Below, one piece after another: positions 14,341 through 20,947 of a stretch of DNA of 23,194 bases. The DNA comes from CAZHDI01 sp964531285 (GTDB lineage: Bacteria > Pseudomonadota > Alphaproteobacteria > JAJFIK01), in assembly GCA_964531285.1 (NCBI GenBank), contig CAZHDI010000048.1, positions 1-23,194 of the forward strand. Direction: 5' to 3'. The notes beneath the pieces were generated by a model. That model worked only from the letters and a program-made list of their open reading frames with translations, made no database searches and was not told where the DNA came from. The stretch's first letter is position 1. Every line of letters starts with the position of its first letter. A program made the position numbers and the translations under genes.

Positions 14341-14365
14341 GGGCCGCCATCGGGCGGCCCTTTTT
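14341..14365 (+). terminator. Intrinsic terminator after the peroxiredoxin gene
   Basis: GGGCCGCC (14341-14348) and GGCGGCCC (14353-14360) form a perfect 8-bp GC-rich stem with the 4-base loop ATCG, followed directly by TTTTT. It sits 26 bases after the peroxiredoxin stop. The T-run exists only for + strand transcription, so it should not terminate rnhA transcripts. Confidence 0.92.
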
Positions 14366-14396
14366 CATTCCGTGTCGCGATCATTGAGGCCCGGCT

Positions 14397-14837
14397 TCAG
14401 GGCTTGAAGTCGGCCATGCCCGTCCGGGCCAGCGCGTCGGCGCGCTCGTTGTCCGGGTGACCGGCATGGCCCTTGACCCAGTGCCAGCGCACCTGATGGC
14501 GCTGGGCGGCCTCATCAAGCAGACGCCACAGGTCTTCGTTCTTGACCGGCTTTTTGGCGGCCGTCTTCCAGCCATTGGCCTTCCAGCGCGCCAGCCAGCC
14601 GGTCACGCCGTCGCGCACATATTTGGAATCCGTATAAAGATCGATCGAGCAGGACCGCGTCAACGCGCCCAGCGCCTCGATCACCGCCATCAATTCCATC
14701 CGGTTGTTCGTGGTCTCGGCCTCACCGCCGGACAGTTCCTTCTCCGCCTCGCCATAGCGCAGGATCGCGCCCCAGCCGCCCGGACCCGGATTGCCGGAGC
14801 AGGCGCCGTCCGTGTAGATCGTGACTGTTTGAGACAT
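14397..14837 (-). CDS. rnhA: Ribonuclease HI
   Basis: This 146-residue enzyme degrades the RNA strand of RNA-DNA hybrids, for example at R-loops and Okazaki primers. The catalytic residues fall at exactly the E. coli RNase HI positions: Asp10 in YTDGACSGNPGPGGWG, Glu48 in NNRMELMAV, Asp70 in YTDSKYV and Asp134 in DNERADALA, with His124 in VKGHAGHPDN. The basic handle (KANGWKTAAKKPVKN) is present. It lies eight bases downstream of ispH on the same strand and probably shares its transcript. In many alphaproteobacteria thrB separates ispH from rnhA; it is absent here. rnhA converges on the peroxiredoxin gene. Confidence 0.98.
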   Translation of the reverse strand: MSQTVTIYTDGACSGNPGPGGWGAILRYGEAEKELSGGEAETTNNRMELMAVIEALGALTRSCSIDLYTDSKYVRDGVTGWLARWKANGWKTAAKKPVKNEDLWRLLDEAAQRHQVRWHWVKGHAGHPDNERADALARTGMADFKP

Positions 14838-14845
14838 GACGCGGG

Positions 14846-15790
14846 TCAGACGGCGAGGGCGCGGGGAAGCTTGAACTGAACATCTTCGACGGTGGTGCTG
14901 ATCTCTTCGACGCTGACCGTGAACCGGCCCGACAGCGCATCGATTACTTCCTGCACCAGAAGCTCCGGCGCCGAGGCACCCGCCGTGATGCCGAGAACGC
15001 GCACCCCGTCGAGCCAGGACCAGTCCAGATCGGCGGCCCGTTCGACCAGCTTGGCCTTGGGCGCCCCCGACCGGGTGGCGACTTCCACAAGACGCATGGA
15101 ATTGGACGAATTGGGTGCACCGATGACCAGCACGGCGTCGCAGCGTTCGGCAATCGCCTTCACCGACTCCTGCCGGTTGGTCGTGGCATAGCAGATATCT
15201 TCCTTGTGCGGACCGGCGATGGTCGGGAATCGCCGGCGCAGCACCTCGACAATGGCCGCGGTATCGTCCACCGACAGGGTCGTCTGTGTGATGAACGCCA
15301 GATTGTTTGGATCGCGCGGGGTGAGCGTCTCCGCGTCGTCCGGCGTTTCGATCAGCGTGATCGCGCCGTCCGGCAACTGGCCCATGGTGCCGACGACTTC
15401 CGGATGACCGGCATGGCCGATCAGCAGAATATCCAGCCCGCGCAGGTGATGGCGCTCGGCCTCCACATGCACCTTGGAGACCAGCGGGCAGGTCGCGTCG
15501 ATGTAGAAAAGTTGGCGCCGTTCGGCTTCGGCGGGGACGGATTTGGGTACCCCATGGGCCGAGAAGATGACCGGCACATTCTCGGGCACCTCGTCCAATT
15601 CCTCGACGAAAACCGCGCCTTTGCGCTCCAGATCGGTCACGACGTATTTGTTGTGCACGATCTCGTGGCGCACATAGACCGGTGCGCCGTACCGCTCAAG
15701 CGCGAGTTCGACGATCTGAATCGCGCGATCCACGCCGGCGCAGAACCCGCGCGGTGCGGACAAGAGGATCTGTAACGGGGGCAGGGACAT
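14846..15790 (-). CDS. ispH: 4-hydroxy-3-methylbut-2-enyl diphosphate reductase
   Basis: This is the last enzyme of the non-mevalonate (MEP) isoprenoid pathway, converting HMBPP to IPP and DMAPP with an Fe-S cluster. The protein is 314 residues, normal for IspH/LytB. The three cluster cysteines are in SAPRGFCAGVDRA (Cys17), DATCPLVSKVH (Cys101) and EDICYATTNRQ (Cys200). The catalytic glutamate is in GHAGHPEV (Glu131). Substrate-binding histidines are in RHEIVHNKYVV and FSAHGVP. ATG 15790 is preferred over the in-frame TTG 15802; the upstream Shine-Dalgarno signal is weak. The operon partner downstream is rnhA. The product supplies the farnesyl group that CtaB transfers, although ispH is not next to ctaB here. 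Confidence 0.97.
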   Translation of the reverse strand: MSLPPLQILLSAPRGFCAGVDRAIQIVELALERYGAPVYVRHEIVHNKYVVTDLERKGAVFVEELDEVPENVPVIFSAHGVPKSVPAEAERRQLFYIDATCPLVSKVHVEAERHHLRGLDILLIGHAGHPEVVGTMGQLPDGAITLIETPDDAETLTPRDPNNLAFITQTTLSVDDTAAIVEVLRRRFPTIAGPHKEDICYATTNRQESVKAIAERCDAVLVIGAPNSSNSMRLVEVATRSGAPKAKLVERAADLDWSWLDGVRVLGITAGASAPELLVQEVIDALSGRFTVSVEEISTTVEDVQFKLPRALAV

Positions 15791-16263
15791 TCCGATGGTC
15801 AAACCCTGTAACTGTGCCGGCGGCCCACATGCCGCCTCTCTCGTTAAAGGTGCGCCCGGTGCCGCTCAATTCAAGCGGTGCGGCGCCGAACCGCAGGGCG
15901 ATACACACCAAAGACAGGCCGGGCCATCCCCCTCGATCACGCAGCCATTCGATGAGCCGTTCAATGACCCATTAGATGACAAGGCGCGTCTGCCCTGCAT
16001 CCGGTGAGCGGTCCGTCCCCGAAACCGCCCCGTTCATTCCCATTGCCTGGACCTTTTCAGGTTTTGAGCGGGCGCGCAATGCGCCGTCTTGGCAGTCCTG
16101 GGCACAGCCTGCCGCCCATACGCCGGCCTGTATTGATGGGCGTTGGGGCGTTGGCTACAGTCCGCCACAATCATGACGTAGTTGAAAAACTGAGCCTTGC
16201 GGAATCTGGCATGGGGTCCATGCCTTGGTATCCCTCGGGGCGGCGCGAAATGGGAGAGCCGAA
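15791..16263. other. Intergenic region between divergent ispH and the CDGSH gene
   Basis: This stretch holds no convincing gene. Short open frames on both strands lack ribosome-binding sites and protein-like composition. It contains two small inverted repeats: GGCGGC/GCCGCC at 15819-15836 and CCGCT/AGCGG at 15862-15878. A three-copy 12-bp tandem repeat lies at 15945-15980. Promoters for both flanking genes must lie here, but no strong sigma-70 pair was found. TTGAAA at about 16182 has no good -10 partner. Confidence 0.6.
15945..15980. repeat. Three tandem imperfect 12-bp repeats
   Basis: Three adjacent 12-mers, CCATTCGATGAG, CCGTTCAATGAC and CCATTAGATGAC, share the pattern CCxTTxxATGAx. They lie in the intergenic region between ispH and the CDGSH gene. 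They could be an iterated protein-binding site or a decayed coding repeat (Pro-Phe/Leu-Asp/Asn-Asp/Glu in one frame). Confidence 0.7.
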
Positions 16264-16518
16264 ATGGGCGACAAGGCGGCACCGACGGTCGCGGGCACCA
16301 CGCCGCTTGCGGTCGATGTCGAAGCAGGCAAGACCTATTACTGGTGTGCATGCGGTGAGTCGCAGCGCCAGCCCTTCTGCGATGGCTCCCATGCGGGGTC
16401 GGCGTTCGAGCCGGTCGCTTATACGGCCACGAAGACCGGTCCGGTGTTTTTCTGCGCCTGCAAGCACACGCGCAAGGCGCCGCTCTGCGACGGCAGCCAT
16501 AGCGCGGTATCGCAATAA
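16264..16518 (+). CDS. Tandem CDGSH iron-sulfur protein
   Basis: This 84-residue cytoplasmic protein consists of two consecutive CDGSH zinc-finger-like motifs, each matching CxCxx(S/T)xxxPxCDG(S/T)H. The first has Cys28, Cys30, Cys39 and His43 (CACGESQRQPFCDGSH). The second has Cys64, Cys66, Cys75 and His79 (CACKHTRKAPLCDGSH). In the mitoNEET/Miner family each such set binds one [2Fe-2S] cluster with three Cys and one His, so the protein should carry two clusters. Redox or Fe-S transfer roles are known for relatives; none can be assigned here. ATG 16264 follows GGGAGAG; a longer frame to 16225 adds 13 non-conserved residues. The next gene starts 46 bases downstream on the same strand. Confidence 0.92.
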   Translation: MGDKAAPTVAGTTPLAVDVEAGKTYYWCACGESQRQPFCDGSHAGSAFEPVAYTATKTGPVFFCACKHTRKAPLCDGSHSAVSQ

Positions 16519-16564
16519 GCGCTTGGGCACGGCGCCTTTCTCGAGGCCTTTGGAGGATAGCCCC

Positions 16565-17089
16565 ATGGACTGGTCACGACCGATCGCGAAATGGATGGTG
16601 GCTGCGGCTGCGGCGGCCGGCGCCGCCGCCTGTGCGTCCGGCGGCGATAAAGAGGTGCGGGCCGGTTGCCCGACGGTCGGCATCCTGGCCGAGACGGACC
16701 GCATCGTGAAACGCGCCCCGGGGCGGGCCGATGGCCTGCTTTATGAGGCGCAGATGCAGGCCGCGGATCTCGACTGCGATATCGATGACGACCAGATCGC
16801 CCTCGATATCGACGTCACCATGACCGCCACCGCCGGAGCGGCGGCGCGCAGCCAGCCCTATGGCATGCCGATCTTCGTCGCCGTTGTCTCGGATGGCCGC
16901 ATGCTGGGCAAGACCATTTATTCGGCCCGGGCGGATTTCGGCACGGCCCGGTCCGTCGAGGTGCGCCATGCGGTGCGCGGCCTGATGATCCAGCGTCCGT
17001 CGGCCCAAACGGCGGGCGGCTATGAGATCCTGGTGGGTTTCGATCTGACCCCGGACGAATTGACTTATAACCGGACCGGTCAGCCCTAA
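16565..17089 (+). CDS. Putative lipoprotein of unknown function
   Basis: I do not recognise this 174-residue protein. It begins with a basic N-terminus and an alanine-rich hydrophobic segment (residues 9-22) ending at Cys23 followed by ASGG. This fits a lipoprotein signal peptide with a permissive lipobox (AAAC). The mature part has two further cysteines (CPTVGILAETDRIVK and DLDCDID), which could form a disulfide. A beta-rich pattern follows, with an Asp-rich segment DLDCDIDDDQIALDIDV. The start ATG 16565 has GGAGGA nine bases upstream; the open frame reaches further back but runs through the CDGSH gene. It lies between the CDGSH gene and argS (32 bases to argS), so it may be co-transcribed with both. 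Localisation is inferred from the signal only. Confidence 0.78.
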   Translation: MDWSRPIAKWMVAAAAAAGAAACASGGDKEVRAGCPTVGILAETDRIVKRAPGRADGLLYEAQMQAADLDCDIDDDQIALDIDVTMTATAGAAARSQPYGMPIFVAVVSDGRMLGKTIYSARADFGTARSVEVRHAVRGLMIQRPSAQTAGGYEILVGFDLTPDELTYNRTGQP

Positions 17090-17121
17090 GCCCGCGCACC
17101 GCTCCCAGACAGGACGTTTCC

Positions 17122-18888
17122 ATGCCTTCCTTGCCCCGCCAGTTGAGCCGGCTTGCCGGTGATGCCTTTGCCGCGGCCGGACTGGATGCCGCCTATGGCA
17201 CGGTCACGGTGTCGGACCGGCCCGACCTCGCGCAGTTTCAGTGCAACGGCGCCCTTGCGGCGGCCAAGGCGGCCAAGCAGCCGCCGCGCGCGATCGCCGA
17301 ACGGGTGCTGAATGAACTGAGCGGTCAGGACATCTTCCGCGATCTGTCGCTTGCCGGACCCGGCTTTATCAATATCAGTTTGAGCGACGCCTTTCTGGCC
17401 GGGCAGGTGCAGGCCATGGTCGGCGATGCGCGCCTGGGCGTCAGCGCGGCGGCCGAGCCCCAGACCGTGCTCCTGGATTTCGGCGGTCCGAACATCGCCA
17501 AGCCCATGCATGTGGGCCATTTGCGCGCGACCATCATCGGCGACAGCCTCCAGCGTCTGTTTGGGTTTGCCGGGCACAAGACGGTCTCGGACGTCCATAT
17601 GGGCGACTGGGGCCTGCCCATGGGCATGCTGATTTCCGAGATCGCCCAGCGCCATCCGGACCTGCCGTATTTCGACGAGGCCTTCACCGGTCCGTATCCG
17701 GACGACTCGCCCGTGAGCATGGCGGATCTGGAGGAAATGTACCCGACCGCCGCGAAGGCCTGCAAAGCCGACGAGGCCCGTATGCGCAAGGCCCGGGCGG
17801 CGACGGCGGCGCTCCAGACCGGACGGCCCGGTTATATCGCCCTTTGGCGCCACTTCATGGATGTGTCGGTCGCCGGTATGAAGCGCGAATTCGGGGCATT
17901 GGGCGTCGCGTTCGATTTGTGGAAGGGCGAGGCCGATGCCGAACCCTTCATGCCGGCCATGATCGCCGATATGAAAACCCGGGCCATCGCCCATGAGAGC
18001 GAAGGGGCCTGGGTGATCCCGGTGGAGAAGAACGACGACAAGGCCGAAGTGCCGCCGCTCATTCTTCAAAAGTCGGACGGCAGCGCGCTCTACAGCACGA
18101 CCGATCTCGCCACGATCGTTGACCGGGTCAAGACCCATGATCCGGACCTGATGCTCTATGTGGTGGACCAGCGCCAGCATCTGCATTTCGAACAGGTGTT
18201 CCGGGCGGCCCACAAAGCGGGTATCGCCGGCCACGCCGCTCTGGAGCATGTCGGCTTCGGCACCATGAACGGCACCGACGGCAAGCCGTTCAAGACCCGC
18301 GAGGGCGGGGTGCTCAAGCTGCACGATCTGATCCAGATGGCGACCGACAAGGCGCGCGAACGCATGGATGAGGCGGGCCTCGCCGGCGAATTGGCGCCCG
18401 AGGAGCGTGACCGGACGGCGGCGCAGGTCGGTATCGCGGCTCTCAAATTCGCCGATCTGTCCAATCACCGGCTATCGAATTACATTTTCGACCTGGACCG
18501 CTTCACGAGCTTCGAGGGCAAGACCGGACCTTATCTTCAATATGCGGCGGTACGGATCAAATCGATCTTTCGCAAGGCCGAGTTGGAGCCGTCCGCGATG
18601 GCCGGACCGGTGCGCATCGACAGCGCGGTGGAGCGCGATCTGGCGCTGCTCCTGACGGGCCTTGAGCCTGCCATCGAGCAGGCCGTCGAGCGCCGGGCGC
18701 CGAATGTCCTGTGCGATTATGCCTACAATCTCGCGCAAGGCTTCAGCCGTTTCTATGCGGAGCATCATATCCTGTCCGAGGCGGACGAGGCCGTGCGCAC
18801 ATCGCGTCTGACCCTGGCGGCTTTGTCGCTCGGCGTCTTGGAGCGGGTGCTGGGGCTGCTCGGCATCGACGTCCCGGATCGGATGTAA
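17122..18888 (+). CDS. argS: Arginyl-tRNA synthetase
   Basis: This 588-residue class I aminoacyl-tRNA synthetase charges tRNA-Arg. An N-terminal tRNA-recognition (Add-1) domain spans about residues 1-100. The catalytic Rossmann domain follows, with the HIGH signature in NIAKPMHVGHLRATIIGDSL (His130 to His133) and VHMGDWGLPMGML. The KMSKS position is the ArgRS-type variant KPFKTREGGVLKL (from about residue 388), as expected because most ArgRSs lack a canonical KMSKS. The C-terminal anticodon-binding helical domain contains KTGPYLQYAAVRIKSI and NLAQGFSRFYAEH. The ATG at 17122 lies 32 bases after the lipoprotein gene. Nothing is missing. Confidence 0.98.
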   Translation: MPSLPRQLSRLAGDAFAAAGLDAAYGTVTVSDRPDLAQFQCNGALAAAKAAKQPPRAIAERVLNELSGQDIFRDLSLAGPGFINISLSDAFLAGQVQAMVGDARLGVSAAAEPQTVLLDFGGPNIAKPMHVGHLRATIIGDSLQRLFGFAGHKTVSDVHMGDWGLPMGMLISEIAQRHPDLPYFDEAFTGPYPDDSPVSMADLEEMYPTAAKACKADEARMRKARAATAALQTGRPGYIALWRHFMDVSVAGMKREFGALGVAFDLWKGEADAEPFMPAMIADMKTRAIAHESEGAWVIPVEKNDDKAEVPPLILQKSDGSALYSTTDLATIVDRVKTHDPDLMLYVVDQRQHLHFEQVFRAAHKAGIAGHAALEHVGFGTMNGTDGKPFKTREGGVLKLHDLIQMATDKARERMDEAGLAGELAPEERDRTAAQVGIAALKFADLSNHRLSNYIFDLDRFTSFEGKTGPYLQYAAVRIKSIFRKAELEPSAMAGPVRIDSAVERDLALLLTGLEPAIEQAVERRAPNVLCDYAYNLAQGFSRFYAEHHILSEADEAVRTSRLTLAALSLGVLERVLGLLGIDVPDRM

Positions 18889-18893
18889 CGGGC

Positions 18894-18928
18894 GCGCAAA
18901 CTTTGCGCACATGATGGGCAAAGTGCCC
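18894..18928. repeat. Two adjacent inverted repeats after argS
   Basis: GCGCAAA-C-TTTGCGC (18894-18908) is a perfect palindrome around one base. GGGCA-AAG-TGCCC (18916-18928) is a small hairpin immediately after. They follow the argS stop by five bases. No T-run follows, so they are not a canonical intrinsic terminator, but they may protect or end the argS transcript. Confidence 0.5.
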
Positions 18929-19000
18929 GGCCGATGGGCTTTGACACCCTGTCGGCACACCTTTCTGATCAATCGAGCGGCATTCCGGCGCTTCCGGCGA

Positions 19001-19028
19001 TTGACTTCGGGGGCGTGCCGCCTATCCT
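19001..19028 (+). promoter_or_regulatory. Likely promoter of the glycine cleavage operon
   Basis: TTGACT (19001-19006) and TATCCT (19023-19028) are separated by 16 bases, close to the sigma-70 consensus at both hexamers (5 of 6 and 4 of 6). Transcription would start near 19035, about 50 bases before the glycine riboswitch. It is the best promoter match I found in the window. Confidence 0.55.
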
Positions 19029-19083
19029 CTCGTGCACCGCGTCCGCTGGGAAGCGCAGGCGGGTAACCATACAGATGATCCCT

Positions 19084-19281
19084 GCGGGAGAGCTTTCGCC
19101 TCATTTGGCGGAACGCCGAAGGAGCAACCACCCGCAAACTCTCAGGCCACCGGACCGCAGGGGGATGACGCTCTGGAAAGTAGAGGCCCGCGCAGAGCGC
19201 CGGCGCCTCTCGCCGACGGGGGCAAGACCGGACCCGGCCCTGGGCTCCGGCCAACTCTCTCAGGCTCCATGACAGAGGGGT
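19084..19281 (+). promoter_or_regulatory. Tandem glycine riboswitch
   Basis: Two consecutive glycine aptamers lie upstream of gcvT. Aptamer 1 starts with GGGAGAG (19086-19092) and has CGCCGAAGGAGCAA and AACTCTCAGGCCACCGGACCGCAGGGGG, the conserved core. The linker contains CTCTGGAAAG. Aptamer 2 has CTCTCGCCGACGGGGGCAAG and AACTCTCTCAGGC, followed by GACAGAGGGG. In known cases glycine binding turns on expression of the glycine cleavage genes. Between the switch and gcvT, CGGCGC/GCGCCG (about 19285-19304) forms a hairpin without an adjacent T-run, so control may act on translation. The CTCTCAG of aptamer 2 is complementary to the gcvT ribosome-binding region (see findings). Confidence 0.92.
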
Positions 19282-19387
19282 AAACGGCGCGAGGCGATGC
19301 GCCGCCCCGGGTTATGGAGCACCCAAACCCGAACAGTTTTGACCTGGTGGATCCGTCGTCGTAGGGGCGGAGGACTGAGAGAACACA

Positions 19388-20533
19388 ATGGCAGCGCCGC
19401 AGGAAACGCCCGATACCCCTTTGCTCACGACCCCGCTTCACGGCCTGCACCAGGCTTTGGGCGGCAAGCTCGTGCCGTTTGCCGGCTATGACATGCCGGT
19501 GCAGTTTCCGCTCGGCATTCTCGGCGAGCACAATCATACCCGGGAGGCCGCGGGCCTCTTCGATGTCTCGCATATGGGGCAGGTCCGCCTTGAGGCCGCC
19601 TCGCACGAGGCCGTCGCCGCCGCGCTTGAGACACTGGTGCCCGGCGAGATCCAAGCCCTGGCCCCCGGGCGCATGCGCTATTCGGTTTTGCTCAATGATC
19701 AGGGCGGCATTCTGGACGATCTGATGATCTCGCGGCCCCTCGATGCCGATGGCGAACTGCTTCTGGTGGTGAACGCAGCCTGCAAGGCCGCCGATATCGC
19801 CCATCTGCGCGCCGGTCTGGGCGCCGATGTGACGCTCACGCCGCTCAATGATCGGGCGCTGTTGGCCCTTCAGGGCCCCAAGGCCGCCGAAGTCTTCGCC
19901 CGCCTCGTGCCGGCGGCTGCCGAGATGACCTTCATGACCATGCGCGCGCTCGACTGGGACGGTGTGCCGCTGATCGTTACCCGGTCCGGCTACACCGGCG
20001 AGGACGGCTATGAAGTCTCGGTGCCTGCGGACGCGGCGCAAGCCCTGGCCAAGCGCCTCCTCGATGAAGACGAGGTGAAACCGATCGGTCTCGGCGCGCG
20101 GGACTCCTTACGCCTTGAAGCGGGCCTGTGCCTTTACGGCAGCGACATCGACACCGGCACCACACCGGTCGAAGCCGATATCGCCTTCGTTTTGGGCAAG
20201 CGGCGCCGGGAGGCGGCGGATTTTCCGGGGGCGGAACGCATCCTGAAGCAATGGGCCGACGGGCCGGCGCGCAAGCGGGTCGGCATCGTGCTCGACGGTA
20301 AGGCGCCTGCGCGGGCCCACACGGAAATCGTCGATGATGCCGGCGCGGTGATTGGCGAAGTCACGAGCGGCACGGTCGGGCCGACGGCCGGGGTTCCCGT
20401 CGCCATGGGCTATGTGGACGCGGCTCATGCCGAACCGGGGACCGCCATCGGCCTCAAGGTCCGTGGCAAGACATTGACCGGCACCGTGCGCCCGATGCCG
20501 TTCGTTCCGCATCGCTACTATCGGGGCCGCTGA
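19388..20533 (+). CDS. gcvT: Aminomethyltransferase (glycine cleavage T protein)
   Basis: This 381-residue T protein takes the aminomethyl group from lipoylated GcvH, transfers a one-carbon unit to tetrahydrofolate and releases ammonia. Family segments are LVPFAGYDMPVQFPLGILGEHNHTRE, LFDVSHMGQVRL, the active-site region NDQGGILDDLMIS with the conserved aspartates (Asp110/Asp111), TRSGYTGEDGYEV and LGARDSLRLEAGLCLYG. The start ATG 19388 has GGAGGA at 19369-19374 and a closer GAGAG at 19377-19381. It is the first gene of the gcv operon, directly under the glycine riboswitch, with gcvH 36 bases downstream. Confidence 0.97.
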   Translation: MAAPQETPDTPLLTTPLHGLHQALGGKLVPFAGYDMPVQFPLGILGEHNHTREAAGLFDVSHMGQVRLEAASHEAVAAALETLVPGEIQALAPGRMRYSVLLNDQGGILDDLMISRPLDADGELLLVVNAACKAADIAHLRAGLGADVTLTPLNDRALLALQGPKAAEVFARLVPAAAEMTFMTMRALDWDGVPLIVTRSGYTGEDGYEVSVPADAAQALAKRLLDEDEVKPIGLGARDSLRLEAGLCLYGSDIDTGTTPVEADIAFVLGKRRREAADFPGAERILKQWADGPARKRVGIVLDGKAPARAHTEIVDDAGAVIGEVTSGTVGPTAGVPVAMGYVDAAHAEPGTAIGLKVRGKTLTGTVRPMPFVPHRYYRGR

Positions 20534-20569
20534 CGCGTCAGGCCCGTCTTTGGGGAGGAGTTGAGAACC

Positions 20570-20944
20570 ATGACCGTGAAATACAGCGACCAACATGAAT
20601 GGGTCCGTGTCGAGGGCGACACCGCGACCGTTGGGATCACCGCTTATGCCGCCGAACAGCTGGGCGATGTGGTCTATGTCGAATTGCCGGAGACCGGCAA
20701 GGATCTGGCGCCGGGCGGGGAAGCCGCGGTGGTGGAATCGGTCAAGGCCGCGAGCGAGGTCTATTGCCCGATCAGCGGGACGATCACGGAAGTGAACGAA
20801 GTGCTGGGCGAGAATCCAGCGCTCGTCAATGAGGACCCGTCCGGCAACGGATGGTTTTTCAAACTCAAGGTTGCCAATCCGGCCGATCTCGACAAGTTAA
20901 TGGACGAAGCCGCTTACAAGAGTTTTGTGGAAGGACAGTCTTAA
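20570..20944 (+). CDS. gcvH: Glycine cleavage system H protein
   Basis: This 124-residue lipoyl carrier protein shuttles the methylamine group between the P, T and L proteins. The lipoylation site is Lys59 in AAVVESVKAASEVYCPISG, in the standard ESVKA context. The rest matches GcvH throughout, from KYSDQHEWVRVEGDTATVGIT to NEDPSGNGWFFKLK. ATG 20570 has the strong site GGGGAGGAG 9-17 bases upstream; an in-frame TTG at 20561 is a less likely start. The gcvPA start lies three bases after the stop, indicating tight coupling. Confidence 0.98.
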   Translation: MTVKYSDQHEWVRVEGDTATVGITAYAAEQLGDVVYVELPETGKDLAPGGEAAVVESVKAASEVYCPISGTITEVNEVLGENPALVNEDPSGNGWFFKLKVANPADLDKLMDEAAYKSFVEGQS

Positions 20945-20947
20945 TCC

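Noticed and set aside
14341..14365. Bidirectional terminator shared by the peroxiredoxin gene and rnhA
   Set aside because: The stem is followed by a T-run only on the plus strand; on the minus strand the sequence after the stem has no T-run.
15795..16176. Short plus-strand frames of 66-70 codons in the ispH/CDGSH spacer
   Set aside because: No ribosome-binding sites and atypical composition. The only regular feature is the 12-bp tandem repeat, reported separately.
17086..18468. Minus-strand open frame of 460 codons opposite argS
   Set aside because: It mirrors a fully conserved argS and has the His/Arg/Gly-rich composition of an antisense shadow.
18934..19283. Plus-strand open frames across the gcv leader
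   Set aside because: They cross the promoter and both riboswitch aptamers, whose conserved RNA cores explain the sequence better.
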